A DNA stretch of 33,537 nucleotides from Candidatus Kuenenia stuttgartensis. GTDB taxonomy: Bacteria; Planctomycetota; Planctomycetia; Pirellulales; UBA1268. The notes under the pieces are model-generated. The model was given only the letters and a program-made list of their open reading frames with translations. It made no database searches and had not been told where the DNA came from. Position numbers and translations under genes: made by a program. This document shows positions 13,661 to 22,671 of this stretch, piece by piece. The stretch's first letter is position 1, and each line of letters opens with the position of its first letter. The stretch covers positions 1-33,537 of the forward strand of contig CAMBSN010000028.1 in NCBI GenBank assembly GCA_945870505.1. Reading direction: 5' to 3'.

Positions 13661-14785
13661 ATGGTGTCGCAGCGTCGCTGGATTCGAATCGCTGGATTGG
13701 TTTCGTTTGTCGCGGTCGCCGCGGCGACCTGCGACGTGCAGGCCGGCTGGCACCACCGCTATCGTGGCTACGGCTCGTCGGGCTCGTCCGGTGGCTCTTC
13801 GGGCGGTTCGTCCGGCGGGAGCTCGGGTGGATCGTCTGGTGGCAACTCGGGCTCGTACAGCGGCGGGTCGTCGGGTGGCGGCTACGGCACGTACGGCTCC
13901 TACGGCTCGTCGGGCGGCAGCTTTGGTTCGCACCACGCGTACAAGCGTGCGATGCGTGCGGCGCGTCACGGTTCGTCCGGTGGTAGCTACGGCTCGTCGG
14001 GCGGTTCGTCCGGCGGCAGCTACTCGTCGTCCTACGGCTCCGACGGTGGTTCCTCCGGTGGCTCGTCGGGCGGCTCGTCGGGCGGCTCCTACGGCGGTTC
14101 GTACGGCGGCTACTCCAGCTCGTCGTCTGTTGAGGGCTACTCCTCGGCCATGCCGATCGAGTCATACCGCGTGATCAACGAGACCCCGTCGATGGTCGGT
14201 GGCGAGATCATCGGCACTCCCTCGGCAGTGCCCGGTGCGCTCGACTCCACGTCCCGCGAGACCGTGCCGGCTGACGGCGCGATGCTCGTGGTCGAGGTGC
14301 CGACCGACGCCACGGTGTACGTCAACGGCACGAAGACCACCTCGCAGGGCGCGGTTCGCCGCTACCTGTCACGTGGCCTCGCCGCCGGCCAGAAGTATGA
14401 GTTTGTGGTGCGGATGGCGACCGACGCCGGCAAGGAGACGACCAAGGTTGTCTCGCTGACCGCCGGTCAGCGGTCGAGCGTCTCGTTCAACGCGGCCGTC
14501 GAGGCCCCGAAGACGAGCGTCACCCTCCGCGTGCCGGCCGACGCGAAGGTTTGGCTCGCCGGCAGCGCCACCGCCTCCACGGGCGACGTGCGGACGTTCG
14601 AGACCTCGAGCCTCCCGGCCGGCAAGACCTGGAAGGGCTACGAGATCCGCGTCGCGACCGTCGTCGACGGCCAGGAGCGGACGGTTTCGAAGGTGATCGA
14701 TCTCGCCGCTGGCGACGTCGTTGACCTCGAGCTCGACCCCGCCGCCCGCACGGCGTCGGCCGAGACGACCGCGTCGCTCAACTGA
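13661..14785 (+). CDS. Secreted Gly/Ser-repeat protein with two TIGR03000 domains
   Basis: The 374-residue protein has a signal peptide (IRIAGLVSFVAVAAATCDVQA, before GWHHR). A low-complexity region of about 120 residues (35-157) follows, built on GSSGGSSGG, GSYGS and GGSYGG units and broken by a basic patch (HHAYKRAMRAARH). Two planctomycete TIGR03000 domains come next (about 207-277 and 286-358). Each starts with VxVPxDAxVxxxG, followed by TSQGAVRRYLSRGL or STGDVRTFETSSL. TIGR03000 proteins are lineage-specific and of unknown function; the fold is thought to be a surface or periplasmic beta domain. GGGAG 10 nt before the ATG fits translation start. It has its own promoter and a strong terminator, so it is monocistronic. 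Surface location is inferred. Confidence 0.88.
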   Translation: MVSQRRWIRIAGLVSFVAVAAATCDVQAGWHHRYRGYGSSGSSGGSSGGSSGGSSGGSSGGNSGSYSGGSSGGGYGTYGSYGSSGGSFGSHHAYKRAMRAARHGSSGGSYGSSGGSSGGSYSSSYGSDGGSSGGSSGGSSGGSYGGSYGGYSSSSSVEGYSSAMPIESYRVINETPSMVGGEIIGTPSAVPGALDSTSRETVPADGAMLVVEVPTDATVYVNGTKTTSQGAVRRYLSRGLAAGQKYEFVVRMATDAGKETTKVVSLTAGQRSSVSFNAAVEAPKTSVTLRVPADAKVWLAGSATASTGDVRTFETSSLPAGKTWKGYEIRVATVVDGQERTVSKVIDLAAGDVVDLELDPAARTASAETTASLN

Positions 14786-14817
14786 GCCGCGGATCGGACC
14801 GATTGAGTTCACGAGAT

Positions 14818-14855
14818 CCCCGCGTGGCCCAGTGCCACGCGGGGATTTTCGTTTT
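14818..14855 (+). terminator. Rho-independent terminator
   Basis: CCCCGCGTGGC and GCCACGCGGGG form a perfect 11-bp stem around CCAGT, followed by ATTTTCGTTTT. It lies 33 nt after the stop of the TIGR03000 gene. It is the best intrinsic terminator in the window. Confidence 0.9.
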
Positions 14856-14911
14856 CGGACGGCCGCGTGGCTGGCGGTATGACCCGCATGACCGGGATTC
14901 TCGTCACCTTC

Positions 14912-14966
14912 GTAGCACAGGTTTCCAACCTGTGCCTTCCGCGTAGCACAGGTTTTCAACCTGTGC
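14912..14966 (+). repeat. Two tandem copies of the palindromic repeat
   Basis: Copies begin at 14912 (CACAGGTT-TCC-AACCTGTG) and 14943 (CACAGGTT-TTC-AACCTGTG), 31 nt apart. They lie downstream of the terminator and about 110 nt before the next gene. The rest of the gap to 15078 holds nothing else recognisable. Confidence 0.75.
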
Positions 14967-15078
14967 CGCCGCTCCCGTCCTTCCGGAAAAACGCGACCTA
15001 GGGTTGCCGTGAGCGGCAGTGGAGCGAGCCGGTCGAACGGTCCGATGCTCCCTGCGGGCGAAGAGAGTTGCGCCGTCC

Positions 15079-15666
15079 ATGAAGTCCCCCGAGTCAAACG
15101 CGAGCCGGTGGTCCCCCGTGGCGCGGGGCTGCGCCTCGGTGGCGATCCTCGTCTATCTCGCGGCCGTGATCGTGCCGCCGCTGGCGGGGCCCGCGCCGGC
15201 GAGCGAACTGGCGAACCGCATCCTGCAGCCGTTACGGCCGCTGGTGGGGGCAGTGTATCTCGGTCACGGCTACCGGTTCTTTGCCCCAAACCCCGGCCCC
15301 GGCCACACGATTCACTGGACGATGACCATGCCTGACGGCTCCACGCGGTCCGGTCGGATTCCCGACGAAGCCCTCGACCGCCCGCGGCTGCTCTACCACC
15401 GCCGCTTCATGGTGAGCGAGAAGATCTCGGCGCTCGTCCCCTTGGCCGACGCGCCCGCAGACGTGCGCGAGCGGGCGAAGCGCGACTGGCAGCCGCTCGT
15501 GAAGGGCGTGGCGACGAACCTGCTGCGGCGCGAGGGGGGGCTGAGCGTCACGCTCGAGACGGTCGAGCACTATCTGCCCGATCCCGGTGAGGTGCTCGCC
15601 AGCGGAACGTATGCCGACGCGGTCACACCACTTGGCTCCTACGCCTGGGCGGAGCCGCCGCGATGA
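15079..15666 (+). CDS. Single-pass membrane protein, partner of the HTTM protein
   Basis: This 195-residue protein is unnamed. A membrane helix near the N-terminus (about 18-38, CASVAILVYLAAVIVPPLAG) is followed by an extracytoplasmic part with LGHGYRFFAPNPGPGHTIHWTM, and later RFMVSEKISALVPLA and VTLETVEHYLPDPGEV. The FFAPNP segment recalls HTTM-associated membrane proteins of planctomycetes, where such a gene precedes the HTTM gene. The stop overlaps the HTTM start (ATGA), so co-production is likely. An earlier ATG at 15019 is in frame, but the first 20 residues it adds are unlike a signal and lack a ribosome-binding site. The function is unknown. Confidence 0.75.
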   Translation: MKSPESNASRWSPVARGCASVAILVYLAAVIVPPLAGPAPASELANRILQPLRPLVGAVYLGHGYRFFAPNPGPGHTIHWTMTMPDGSTRSGRIPDEALDRPRLLYHRRFMVSEKISALVPLADAPADVRERAKRDWQPLVKGVATNLLRREGGLSVTLETVEHYLPDPGEVLASGTYADAVTPLGSYAWAEPPR

Positions 15667-16693
15667 CCACCGTCCGCTCCGTGCCCACCCGCCGCACCGT
15701 CAGCCGGCCAACTGCCCAGCCGCCAGCGCCGGTCGCGGTGAGTCGCGGCTGGCTCGCCGAGTGGGTCGCCGCGTGGAACGCTTTCTGGTTCACGCCGGCC
15801 GATCCGCTTCCGCTCGCCGTGATCCGGATCGTCACCGGCCTAATCCTCACCTGGTCATGCGTCGTCTGGCTGCTCGACGCCGACGCCTTCTTCGGCGATC
15901 GCGGCTGGATGCGGCCCGATCAGGTCTGGCGGATGAACGACCAGCCCTGGCAGTGGAGCGGCTACTTCGCGGCGTCGTCGCCCACCATGATTCGGGTGGT
16001 CGCCGGCATCTCGCTCGTGGCGGCGATCCTTCTCACGATCGGCCTGGCAACCCCGCTGGCAGCCCTTGTCTCGTTTCTCGGTCTCGTCAGCGCCGCGAAT
16101 CGCGCGCCGCTGAATGTCTTCGGCCTCGACGACACGCTCGGCATGCTGCTTGTGCCGTTGGTGATCGGCCCGAGTGGCGCGAGGTTGTCGGTCGACCGCC
16201 TGCTCGCCGGGCCGGGGCGGGGCAGGGGAGGGGAGCGCTCGGTCCGGGCTGGCATCGCCCTGCGGTTACTGCAGGTGCATTTGTGCGTGGTCTATTTCTT
16301 CTCCGGCGCGGGAAAACTCTTCGGGGCGAGCTGGTGGGAGGGCACCGCCCTCTGGGGGGCGATCGCCAACGACCGCTACCGCACCCTCGACCTCCGGGGG
16401 CTCGCGGGCCACCCGCTCGTCGTCAACGCCCTGACTCTTGCGACTCTCTGGTGGGAGGCGACCTACGCCGCCCTCGTCTGGCCGCGGCTGACGCGGCCGC
16501 TTTGCCTCGCGATGGCGATGCTGGTCCACTTGGGCATCGGGCTCGCCATGGGCATGATGGAGTTTGGCCTGGCCATGATCGCCGCCAACCTGGCGTTCGT
16601 TTCGGCCACCACGTTCGAGAGCCTGCTGCGACCGTTCACGTTCCGGAACCCCGATTCGCCCGACATCCTCCCAGGAACCCCTTCGGACCATCC

Positions 16694-16697
<4 letters not shown>
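15663..16697 (+). CDS. HTTM-domain integral membrane protein
   Basis: This 344-residue protein has about seven or eight membrane helices and matches the HTTM (horizontally transferred transmembrane) family related to vitamin K-dependent gamma-carboxylase. Recognisable parts are FFGDRGWMRPDQVW, the long hydrophobic stretches from RVVAGISLVAAILLTIGLATP onward, and the signature LLQVHLCVVYFFSGAGKLFGASWWEGTALW, which holds the conserved Lys of the family. Bacterial HTTM proteins have no settled biochemical role. Start and stop overlap both neighbours by 4 nt, placing it in a coupled group with asd, truA and a protein kinase. A carboxylase activity should not be assumed. Confidence 0.88.
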
Positions 16698-17724
<1,027 letters not shown>

Positions 17725-17728
<4 letters not shown>

Positions 17729-18576
17729 GTTCGCCGCCGGTGCCCGCCGAGGCGTCCGCGGTCGTCGGCCGACGGATCGCGATTCGACTCGCCTATGAGG
17801 GCACGCGGTACTCGGGCTGGCAGCTGCAGCCAAACCAGGCGACGGTGCAGGGGACTCTCGCCACGGCGATCCGCGAGGTGTCGGGCGAGGACCTCGTGCT
17901 GAAGGGGGCGAGCCGGACCGACGCCGGCGTGCATGCCCTCGACCAGGTGGTGGCCTTCACCTCGACGAGCGGCCACGCCGCCGGCGTCTGGGTGCGGGCG
18001 CTCAACGCCACGCTGCCCCGCGACATCACCGTTCGCGAGGGGAGGGAGGTCGGGCTCGACTTCGATCCCGTGACGGCCGCGATTCGTAAGCGGTATCGCT
18101 TCCGGATCCACGATGCATCCTGGAGGCCGGTGCTCGATCGGCACCTCGTCTGGCACTGGCGGGGCCGGCTCGACGAGGAACGGATGCGGGAGGCGGCCGC
18201 GGCCCTCATCGGCGAGCACGACTTCACGAGTTTCGAGAGCCTGCCCTCCACGCGGCTCTCGAAGGTTCGCACGATCCACTCCCTCGAGGTGTTTCGGCCA
18301 CCGCTGGCCGCAGACGCCCCGGGGGCGGAGGTGTGGATCGAGGTCGAGGGGAACGGTTTTCTGTACAACATGGTCCGGATCATCGCCGGCTCGCTGGTGC
18401 TGGTCGGCGCGGGAAAGCGGTCTCCCGGATGGCTCGGGGAGGCGCTCGCAGCCCGCAGTCGGCCCACTGCGGGCCCGACGGCGCCGCCGCAAGGGCTCGT
18501 GCTCGTGGCGATCGACCTCGGGCATGCCTGGCCGACGACGACCGTACCCAAACCCTCGCACCGCACCCGATCATGA
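17725..18576 (+). CDS. truA: tRNA pseudouridine(38-40) synthase
   Basis: This 283-residue enzyme modifies uridines 38-40 in the anticodon arm of tRNAs. The N-terminus IRLAYEGTRYSGWQLQPNQATVQG is classic TruA, the catalytic Asp lies in GASRTDAGVHALDQVVAF, and the C-terminal VEGNGFLYNMVRIIAGSLVLVGAGKRSP is intact. The ATG at 17725 overlaps the asd stop by 4 nt. The first ~14 residues are non-conserved. Its stop again overlaps the next start (ATGA). Confidence 0.95.
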
Positions 18577-19418
18577 CCGCCATCCCCGAACAACTCGGCC
18601 CGGTCAAGCTCGTCCAGCAGATTGGCCTCGGCAAATACTGCCAGGTGTGGGAGGGGCTCGACACGAAGGCCCGCAAGAAGGTCGCCGTCAAGGTGATCGT
18701 GCCGTCGATGGCAAACGACGCCGGCCAGCGGAAGCTGCTCGAGCACGAGCTCAAGGTGGCCGCGTCACTCGACCATCCCACGATCATCAAGATCGACCGG
18801 CTCTCCGAGGAGGGGGGGCTGCCGCACCTCGTGATGGAGTTGTTTCCCGCGCCGAATCTGAAGAAGCAGGTCGCGGCTGGCGTTGAGCACCTCGTGCCCA
18901 AGCTCCAGCGGATCGTGACGGAGACGGCGCTCGCCCTCGATCACATGCATGCCCGTGGCTGGGTGCATCGCGACGTGAAGCCCGACAACGTGCTGGCGGC
19001 CGCTGATGGCCAGGTGAAGCTGATCGATCTCGCGATCGCGGCCAAGTCGTCGGGTTTCCTTGGCAAGCTGCTCGGAAGCAAGACACCCGCCCAGGGATCG
19101 CCAAGCTACATGTCGCCGGAGCAGATTCGGGGCGAGGCGCTCGATGCGCGGAGCGACATTTACTCCTTCGGCTGCGTGATCTTCGAACTGATCGCGGGCC
19201 GGCCGCCGTACACGGGGGCCGACACGAACGACTTGCTCAACAAGCACGTCTCGGCCACGATCCCGGCCGTCGACGCCTTCAACAAGCTCGCCACCACCGG
19301 TGCGGCCAAGTATCTCCGCCAGATGCTCGCGAAGAAGCCGTCCGACCGGCCGGCCTCGATGAAGGAGGTGCTCCAGCAGCTCCGCTCGATCCGGCTGGTG
19401 GAGCGGGTGTCCGTATAG
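18573..19418 (+). CDS. Cytosolic Ser/Thr protein kinase (Hanks type)
   Basis: This 281-residue protein is a kinase domain with little else. The Gly-rich loop is IGLGKYCQVWEG, the ATP-anchoring Lys is K40 in VAVKVI, the catalytic loop is HRDVKPDN (132-139), and the activation segment ends SPSYMSPEQIRGEALDARSDIYSFGCVIFELIAGRPPYTG. The DFG motif reads D152-L-A, keeping the metal-binding Asp, so activity is likely. There is no membrane helix, PASTA repeat or sensor domain, unlike most planctomycete kinases. It is the last of five genes coupled by 4-nt overlaps. A repeat hairpin starts 12 nt after its stop. The substrate is unknown; the operon suggests the HTTM pair or Asd/TruA. Confidence 0.92.
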   Translation: MTAIPEQLGPVKLVQQIGLGKYCQVWEGLDTKARKKVAVKVIVPSMANDAGQRKLLEHELKVAASLDHPTIIKIDRLSEEGGLPHLVMELFPAPNLKKQVAAGVEHLVPKLQRIVTETALALDHMHARGWVHRDVKPDNVLAAADGQVKLIDLAIAAKSSGFLGKLLGSKTPAQGSPSYMSPEQIRGEALDARSDIYSFGCVIFELIAGRPPYTGADTNDLLNKHVSATIPAVDAFNKLATTGAAKYLRQMLAKKPSDRPASMKEVLQQLRSIRLVERVSV

Positions 19419-19430
19419 AACGCGTTCCCC

Positions 19431-19453
19431 GTAGCACAGGTTTTCAACCTGTG
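19431..19453 (+). repeat. Palindromic repeat after the kinase gene
   Basis: A canonical copy (CACAGGTT-TTC-AACCTGTG after GTAG) 12 nt beyond the stop codon. A degenerate left end of the terminal-inverted-repeat element follows at about 19454-19510 (CTTCCCGGTTCGC, then GGGGCCCATGCCCATCGCCG). Confidence 0.75.
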
Positions 19454-19587
19454 TGCCTTCCCGGTTCGCATTGGGCTCGGGGCCCATGCCCATCGCCGGA
19501 CGTTCGCTTCGGGCATCCTGCCAATCCTGTTCGGCACGGCAGATGCAGGACGGGTCGACCCGCATCGGGCCTGGCTCGGTGCCCCCG

Positions 19588-19610
19588 GTAGCACAGGTTT
19601 TCAACCTGTG
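19588..19610 (+). repeat. Palindromic repeat
   Basis: A canonical copy, 19 nt before the left end of the terminal-inverted-repeat element at 19630. Confidence 0.75.
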
Positions 19611-19629
19611 TCTGTCCATCGCTGGGCTC

Positions 19630-19758
19630 GGGGCTGCCCATGCCCATCGCCGGACGTTCGCTTCGGCCTTCCAGGCCTTCGCTCTCTCGATGCTGACTGC
19701 GCTCCGGCATCCTGCCTTCGCTGGTCAGCAACGCCGGCTCCCGGGCACGGGCAGCCCC
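19630..19758 (+). mobile_element. 129-bp terminal-inverted-repeat element
   Basis: Bounded by GGGGCTGCCC and GGGCAGCCCC. The interior matches the 132-bp copy at 4250 with substitutions (GACGTTCGCTTCGGCC for GACGCTCGCTACGGGC). It contains no ORF of its own. Confidence 0.6.
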
Positions 19759-19770
19759 TCGCGGCTTCCC

Positions 19771-19845
19771 GTAGCACAGGCCTCCCGTATCACAGGTTTT
19801 CAACCTGTGCTTGGTTGACTGCCGCAGGTTGAAAACCTGCGCTGC
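19771..19845 (+). repeat. Cluster of palindromic repeats, one truncated and one inverted
   Basis: GTAGCACAGG at 19771-19780 is a half copy. A near-full copy with GTAT in place of GTAG occupies 19787-19809. An inverted copy (GCAGGTTGAAAACCTGCG) lies at about 19821-19845. The remaining gap to accA (19846-19993) has no recognisable feature. Confidence 0.65.
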
Positions 19846-19993
19846 GGAGAAGCGGATGCCCTGCAGGAGCACAGCGTTACACCCTGTGCCGTGCCCGTGC
19901 CGCCCCCGCCGCCCGATTTCCTCGGTTGACGCGGGATTTCACGGGCGGCGACACTTAGGGGTCCGAATCACCTTCCCCGGAGCCCCGACACCG

Positions 19994-20950
19994 ATGGCCG
20001 CCGGACTGCATCGACTGCCGCTCGAGAAGCCGATCTACGAGATCGAGGACCGGATCGCCGCCCTGGAGGCGGCGCCCCTTGGGGGCCAGGAGCCGGAGGA
20101 ACTCCGACGGCTCAAGCGGGAGCTCGTCGAAGTTCAGAAGAAGGTCTTCGGCAGCCTCGACCCCTGGCAGACGGTCGAGGTCTCTCGGCACCCGAATCGC
20201 CCGAAAACGAGCGACTATCTGAACCTCGTGTTCGACGAGTTTGTCGAACTCCACGGCGACAAGTCGTTTGGCGACGACCGGGCGATGCTCACCGGGTTTG
20301 CAAAACTCGACCAACACAAGGTTCTGGTCATCGGGCATCAAAAAGGAAAGACGCTCGCCGAGCGGCAGGCCTGCCACTTCGGCTGCGCCCATCCGGAGGG
20401 CTACCGCAAGGCGATGGGCAAGATGCGGATGGCGGCGAAGTATGGCCTGCCGGTGATCTGCCTGATCGACACGCCGGGCGCCTATCCGGGCGTGGGGGCC
20501 GAGGAGCGCGGCCAGGCGCAGGTGATCGCCGAGAGCATGTTCCTGATGGCCACGCTTCCGGTGCCGATCGTCTGCGTGGTGATCGGCGAGGGGGGCTCCG
20601 GCGGGGCTCTCGGCATCGGTGTCGGGGACCGGGTGGCCGTCCTCGAGCATGCCTACTACAGCGTGATCAGCCCCGAAGGGTGTGCCGGCATCCTCTGGAA
20701 GAGCGTGGAGTTCAAGGCCCAGGCGGCCCGGTCGCTGCGGTTTCGGTCGGCCGACCTCAAGGAGTTTGGCGTGATCGATGCCGTGATCGAGGAGCCGGCG
20801 GGTGGTGCCCACCGGCACCCGCGGCGGATGGCAGCTCGGCTGAAGATGTTTCTGACGCGGTCGCTCCGCGAACTCCTGGCCAAGCCCCGCGATCAGCTGG
20901 TGTCGGAGCGGTATGACAAGTTCCGCCGCATGGGCGTCTTTACGGAGTAG
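19994..20950 (+). CDS. accA: Acetyl-CoA carboxylase carboxyltransferase subunit alpha
   Basis: This 318-residue protein is the alpha half of the carboxyltransferase that makes malonyl-CoA for fatty-acid synthesis with AccB, AccC and AccD. The N-terminal LEKPIYEIEDRIAALE helix, PKTSDYLNLVFDEFVELHGDKSFGDDRAMLTGFAKLD, HQKGKTLAERQACHFGCAHPEGYRKAMGKM, LIDTPGAYPGVGAEERGQAQVIAESM and GEGGSGGALGIGVGDRVAVLEHAYYSVISPEGCAGILW are all canonical. The ATG at 19994 has GGAG about 12 nt ahead; the longer open frame to 19811 runs through repeat DNA. No accD lies nearby, so the gene stands alone between two repeat-rich gaps. Confidence 0.96.
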   Translation: MAAGLHRLPLEKPIYEIEDRIAALEAAPLGGQEPEELRRLKRELVEVQKKVFGSLDPWQTVEVSRHPNRPKTSDYLNLVFDEFVELHGDKSFGDDRAMLTGFAKLDQHKVLVIGHQKGKTLAERQACHFGCAHPEGYRKAMGKMRMAAKYGLPVICLIDTPGAYPGVGAEERGQAQVIAESMFLMATLPVPIVCVVIGEGGSGGALGIGVGDRVAVLEHAYYSVISPEGCAGILWKSVEFKAQAARSLRFRSADLKEFGVIDAVIEEPAGGAHRHPRRMAARLKMFLTRSLRELLAKPRDQLVSERYDKFRRMGVFTE

Positions 20951-20973
20951 GGACGGCGTCGTTGTGACGGTGA

Positions 20974-21105
20974 GGGGTTGCCCATGCCCCGGGAGCCGGC
21001 GTTGCTGACCAGCGAAGGCGGGATGCCGGAGCGTGGTCAGCATCGAGCGAGCGAAGGGCTTGGAAGCCCGTAGCGAGCGTCCGGCGATGGGGCGTGGGCA
21101 ACCCC
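20974..21105 (-). mobile_element. 132-bp terminal-inverted-repeat element, inverted copy
   Basis: Bounded by GGGGTTGCCC and its exact complement GGGCAACCCC. Relative to other copies both ends changed C to T or G to A together, so pairing is preserved. Its interior is the reverse complement of the copies at 4250 and 19630. It starts 24 nt after the accA stop. Confidence 0.6.
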
Positions 21106-21179
21106 GACCCACGGCGAGGCAGGGCATCGGAAACGTGGTGACGGGATAGCTGGCCGCCCCGATTCCGCCCCTCTCCCCA

Positions 21180-21207
21180 ACGTCCGATAATGTCTCTTAT
21201 GTCCGGT
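21180..21207 (+). other. dif-like sequence (candidate XerCD site)
   Basis: The left 11-mer ends in ATAA, a 6-nt spacer reads TGTCTC, and the right 11-mer begins TTATGT. This is the layout of bacterial dif sites (ATAA-TGTATA-TTATGT in E. coli). By eye about 15 of 28 positions agree with E. coli dif. The outer arms are GC-rich (GTCCG and CCGGT), unlike the usual right arm ending AAAT. It lies in a gap, 75 nt after the inverted-repeat element. An unrelated dyad is possible. Confidence 0.35.
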
Positions 21208-21387
21208 TGGGGCCTTGCATTTGGCCGCTGTTTTCCAGGCTTTATGCTCGCCTGCCCTGCTCCGCCACCTCGTTCGAGAACTCGGTTACCGGATGGTCAG
21301 ATTCGCGCCTCGCGACGTCGGGCCCGGTGCCCGTGAGATCCGGTGCGCGGTGGCGGCGCCCAGCGTTCGGTCGAAGCACGAGAAGCG

Positions 21388-22242
21388 TCAGCGGATCGGG
21401 AGCGGCGATTGGGCGCCGGCCGGGAACTGGCCCGGCGGAGCCAGCTGTGGCGGCTGCATCGCAGGCCGGTTCGGAAAGCCGCTGGTCGTTGGTCGTGCCG
21501 GTTGTACCGGAGCAGCCTGAACCGCCGTCGGTCCGCCCCATGCGGCTGGCGACATGAACCCGGCTGGCGCGGCCTGGCCCCCCTGCCCCTGGAACCCGGC
21601 CGGCCCGGCCGGCACGGCTCCGGAGTTCGTCCAGGCCGTTGCCGAGGTCACGCTCTCCCAGATGGCCTTGAGGGCTGACGGCTGCGCGAGTCCGGCAGGG
21701 GGCTGCGGCGCGCCTCCGGCCGCCGGCTGCCGGAACTGATCCTCGAACTGCTTCACGAACGGCTGCACCGGCTCAACGATGTTCGGCGGCAGGATCTCGT
21801 CAGCCCGCATGATGATTTCGGCGACGAGGCGGCCACTGCGACTGGCCACGATCTGGTTGCGGTAGGCCGGGGCGAGCGTGACCGCGAAGAAGGTCACCAC
21901 CACGCATACCAGTGCACCCTTGGCGATGCCCAGCAGGAGGCCGAGCTGGTGGTCGAACGCGGACAGGTGGATCGCGTTGATGGCACCTGAGATGACGCGA
22001 AACACGAGCCATACGGCCAGGGAGGTGCCCACGTAGATCGCCAGCATCGCGATCAGTCGGTTCCACGGGGCCTGTTGGCCAAACATCGGGGCGAGCTGGC
22101 TGCTGAAGCGCAGGGCCAGGAAGCCGCTCGCGGCGATCCCCGCGATCCAGGCGATCTGCCAGACCATGCCCTTGAAATAGCCAAGGACCGCGGCTGCCGC
22201 GAGGATGCCAAGCATCACCAGGTCATAGCCTTCGATCGCCAT
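21388..22242 (-). CDS. CvpA-like membrane protein with Pro/Gln-rich tail
   Basis: The 284-residue product has four predicted membrane helices in the first ~165 residues (YDLVMLGILAAAAVLGYFKG; IAWIAGIAASGFLALRF; RLIAMLAIYVGTSLAVWLVFRVI; LGLLLGIAKGALVCVVVTFFAVTL). The FKGMVWQIAWIAGI and GLLLGIAKGALV segments match the CvpA (colicin V production) family. The C-terminal ~120 residues are rich in Pro, Gln, Ala and Gly and end SPLPIR; such tails are not part of the core family. The frame opens at 22380, but the family N-terminus fits the ATG at 22242 (MAIEGYDLV). It is divergent from the hydrolase gene. Confidence 0.82.
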   Translation of the reverse strand: MAIEGYDLVMLGILAAAAVLGYFKGMVWQIAWIAGIAASGFLALRFSSQLAPMFGQQAPWNRLIAMLAIYVGTSLAVWLVFRVISGAINAIHLSAFDHQLGLLLGIAKGALVCVVVTFFAVTLAPAYRNQIVASRSGRLVAEIIMRADEILPPNIVEPVQPFVKQFEDQFRQPAAGGAPQPPAGLAQPSALKAIWESVTSATAWTNSGAVPAGPAGFQGQGGQAAPAGFMSPAAWGGPTAVQAAPVQPARPTTSGFPNRPAMQPPQLAPPGQFPAGAQSPLPIR

Positions 22243-22671
22243 CGCCGGTCGGTCTCCGGGGGATGAATGCACTGAGGGCGGAGGAGTGTAGAGGCGATCA
22301 CGTCTGGCCATGAAGGGCAGAAATAGGGTGCTCGAAGGCCGATTGGCGCGTCGCAGCCATACCGGACCAGAAAAGTCCACGCAGGCATTGCAGGGTCCCC
22401 AGAATGCCCATCATATCTGGCGTGCGTGCGTTTCGCGGGTGGCTCTCGGCTGCGCATTCCGCCTGTCTTTCCAAGGCTGCCCGTTTTGGTGGTTTTCCGA
22501 GCGCTCGCGGTCGGGAATGGCGAACAAGGCCGGTCGTATGTTTTTGGCGGTGCAGGGGATGCGCCGCGTCGTTGGCTGACGGTTTTCATGGCGACGGCCG
22601 ATTACGGATCAAGAGTTTGCGCGGTCCGGAATGGATTCCGGGCCGAGGGGGCCTTAGCAGGGAATCGCGCC
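22243..22671. other. Intergenic region between divergent genes
   Basis: These 429 nt separate the CvpA-like and YdjM-like genes. No tRNA, small RNA or terminator is visible. ORFs that cross it have no recognisable protein. An in-frame ATG at 22588 could extend the next gene by 28 residues. Confidence 0.4.

Noticed and set aside
13580-13969. Arg/Thr-rich antisense ORF over the Gly/Ser tract
   Set aside because: It mirrors the repeat codons of the surface protein on the other strand; composition is an artefact of the GC-rich repeat.
19811-19993. N-terminal extension of accA
   Set aside because: The added residues are translated repeat DNA; the canonical AccA N-terminus begins at 19994.
22310-22579. 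89-residue ORF between the CvpA-like and hydrolase genes
   Set aside because: No ribosome-binding site, signal or family resemblance; it competes with an equally long ORF on the other strand.
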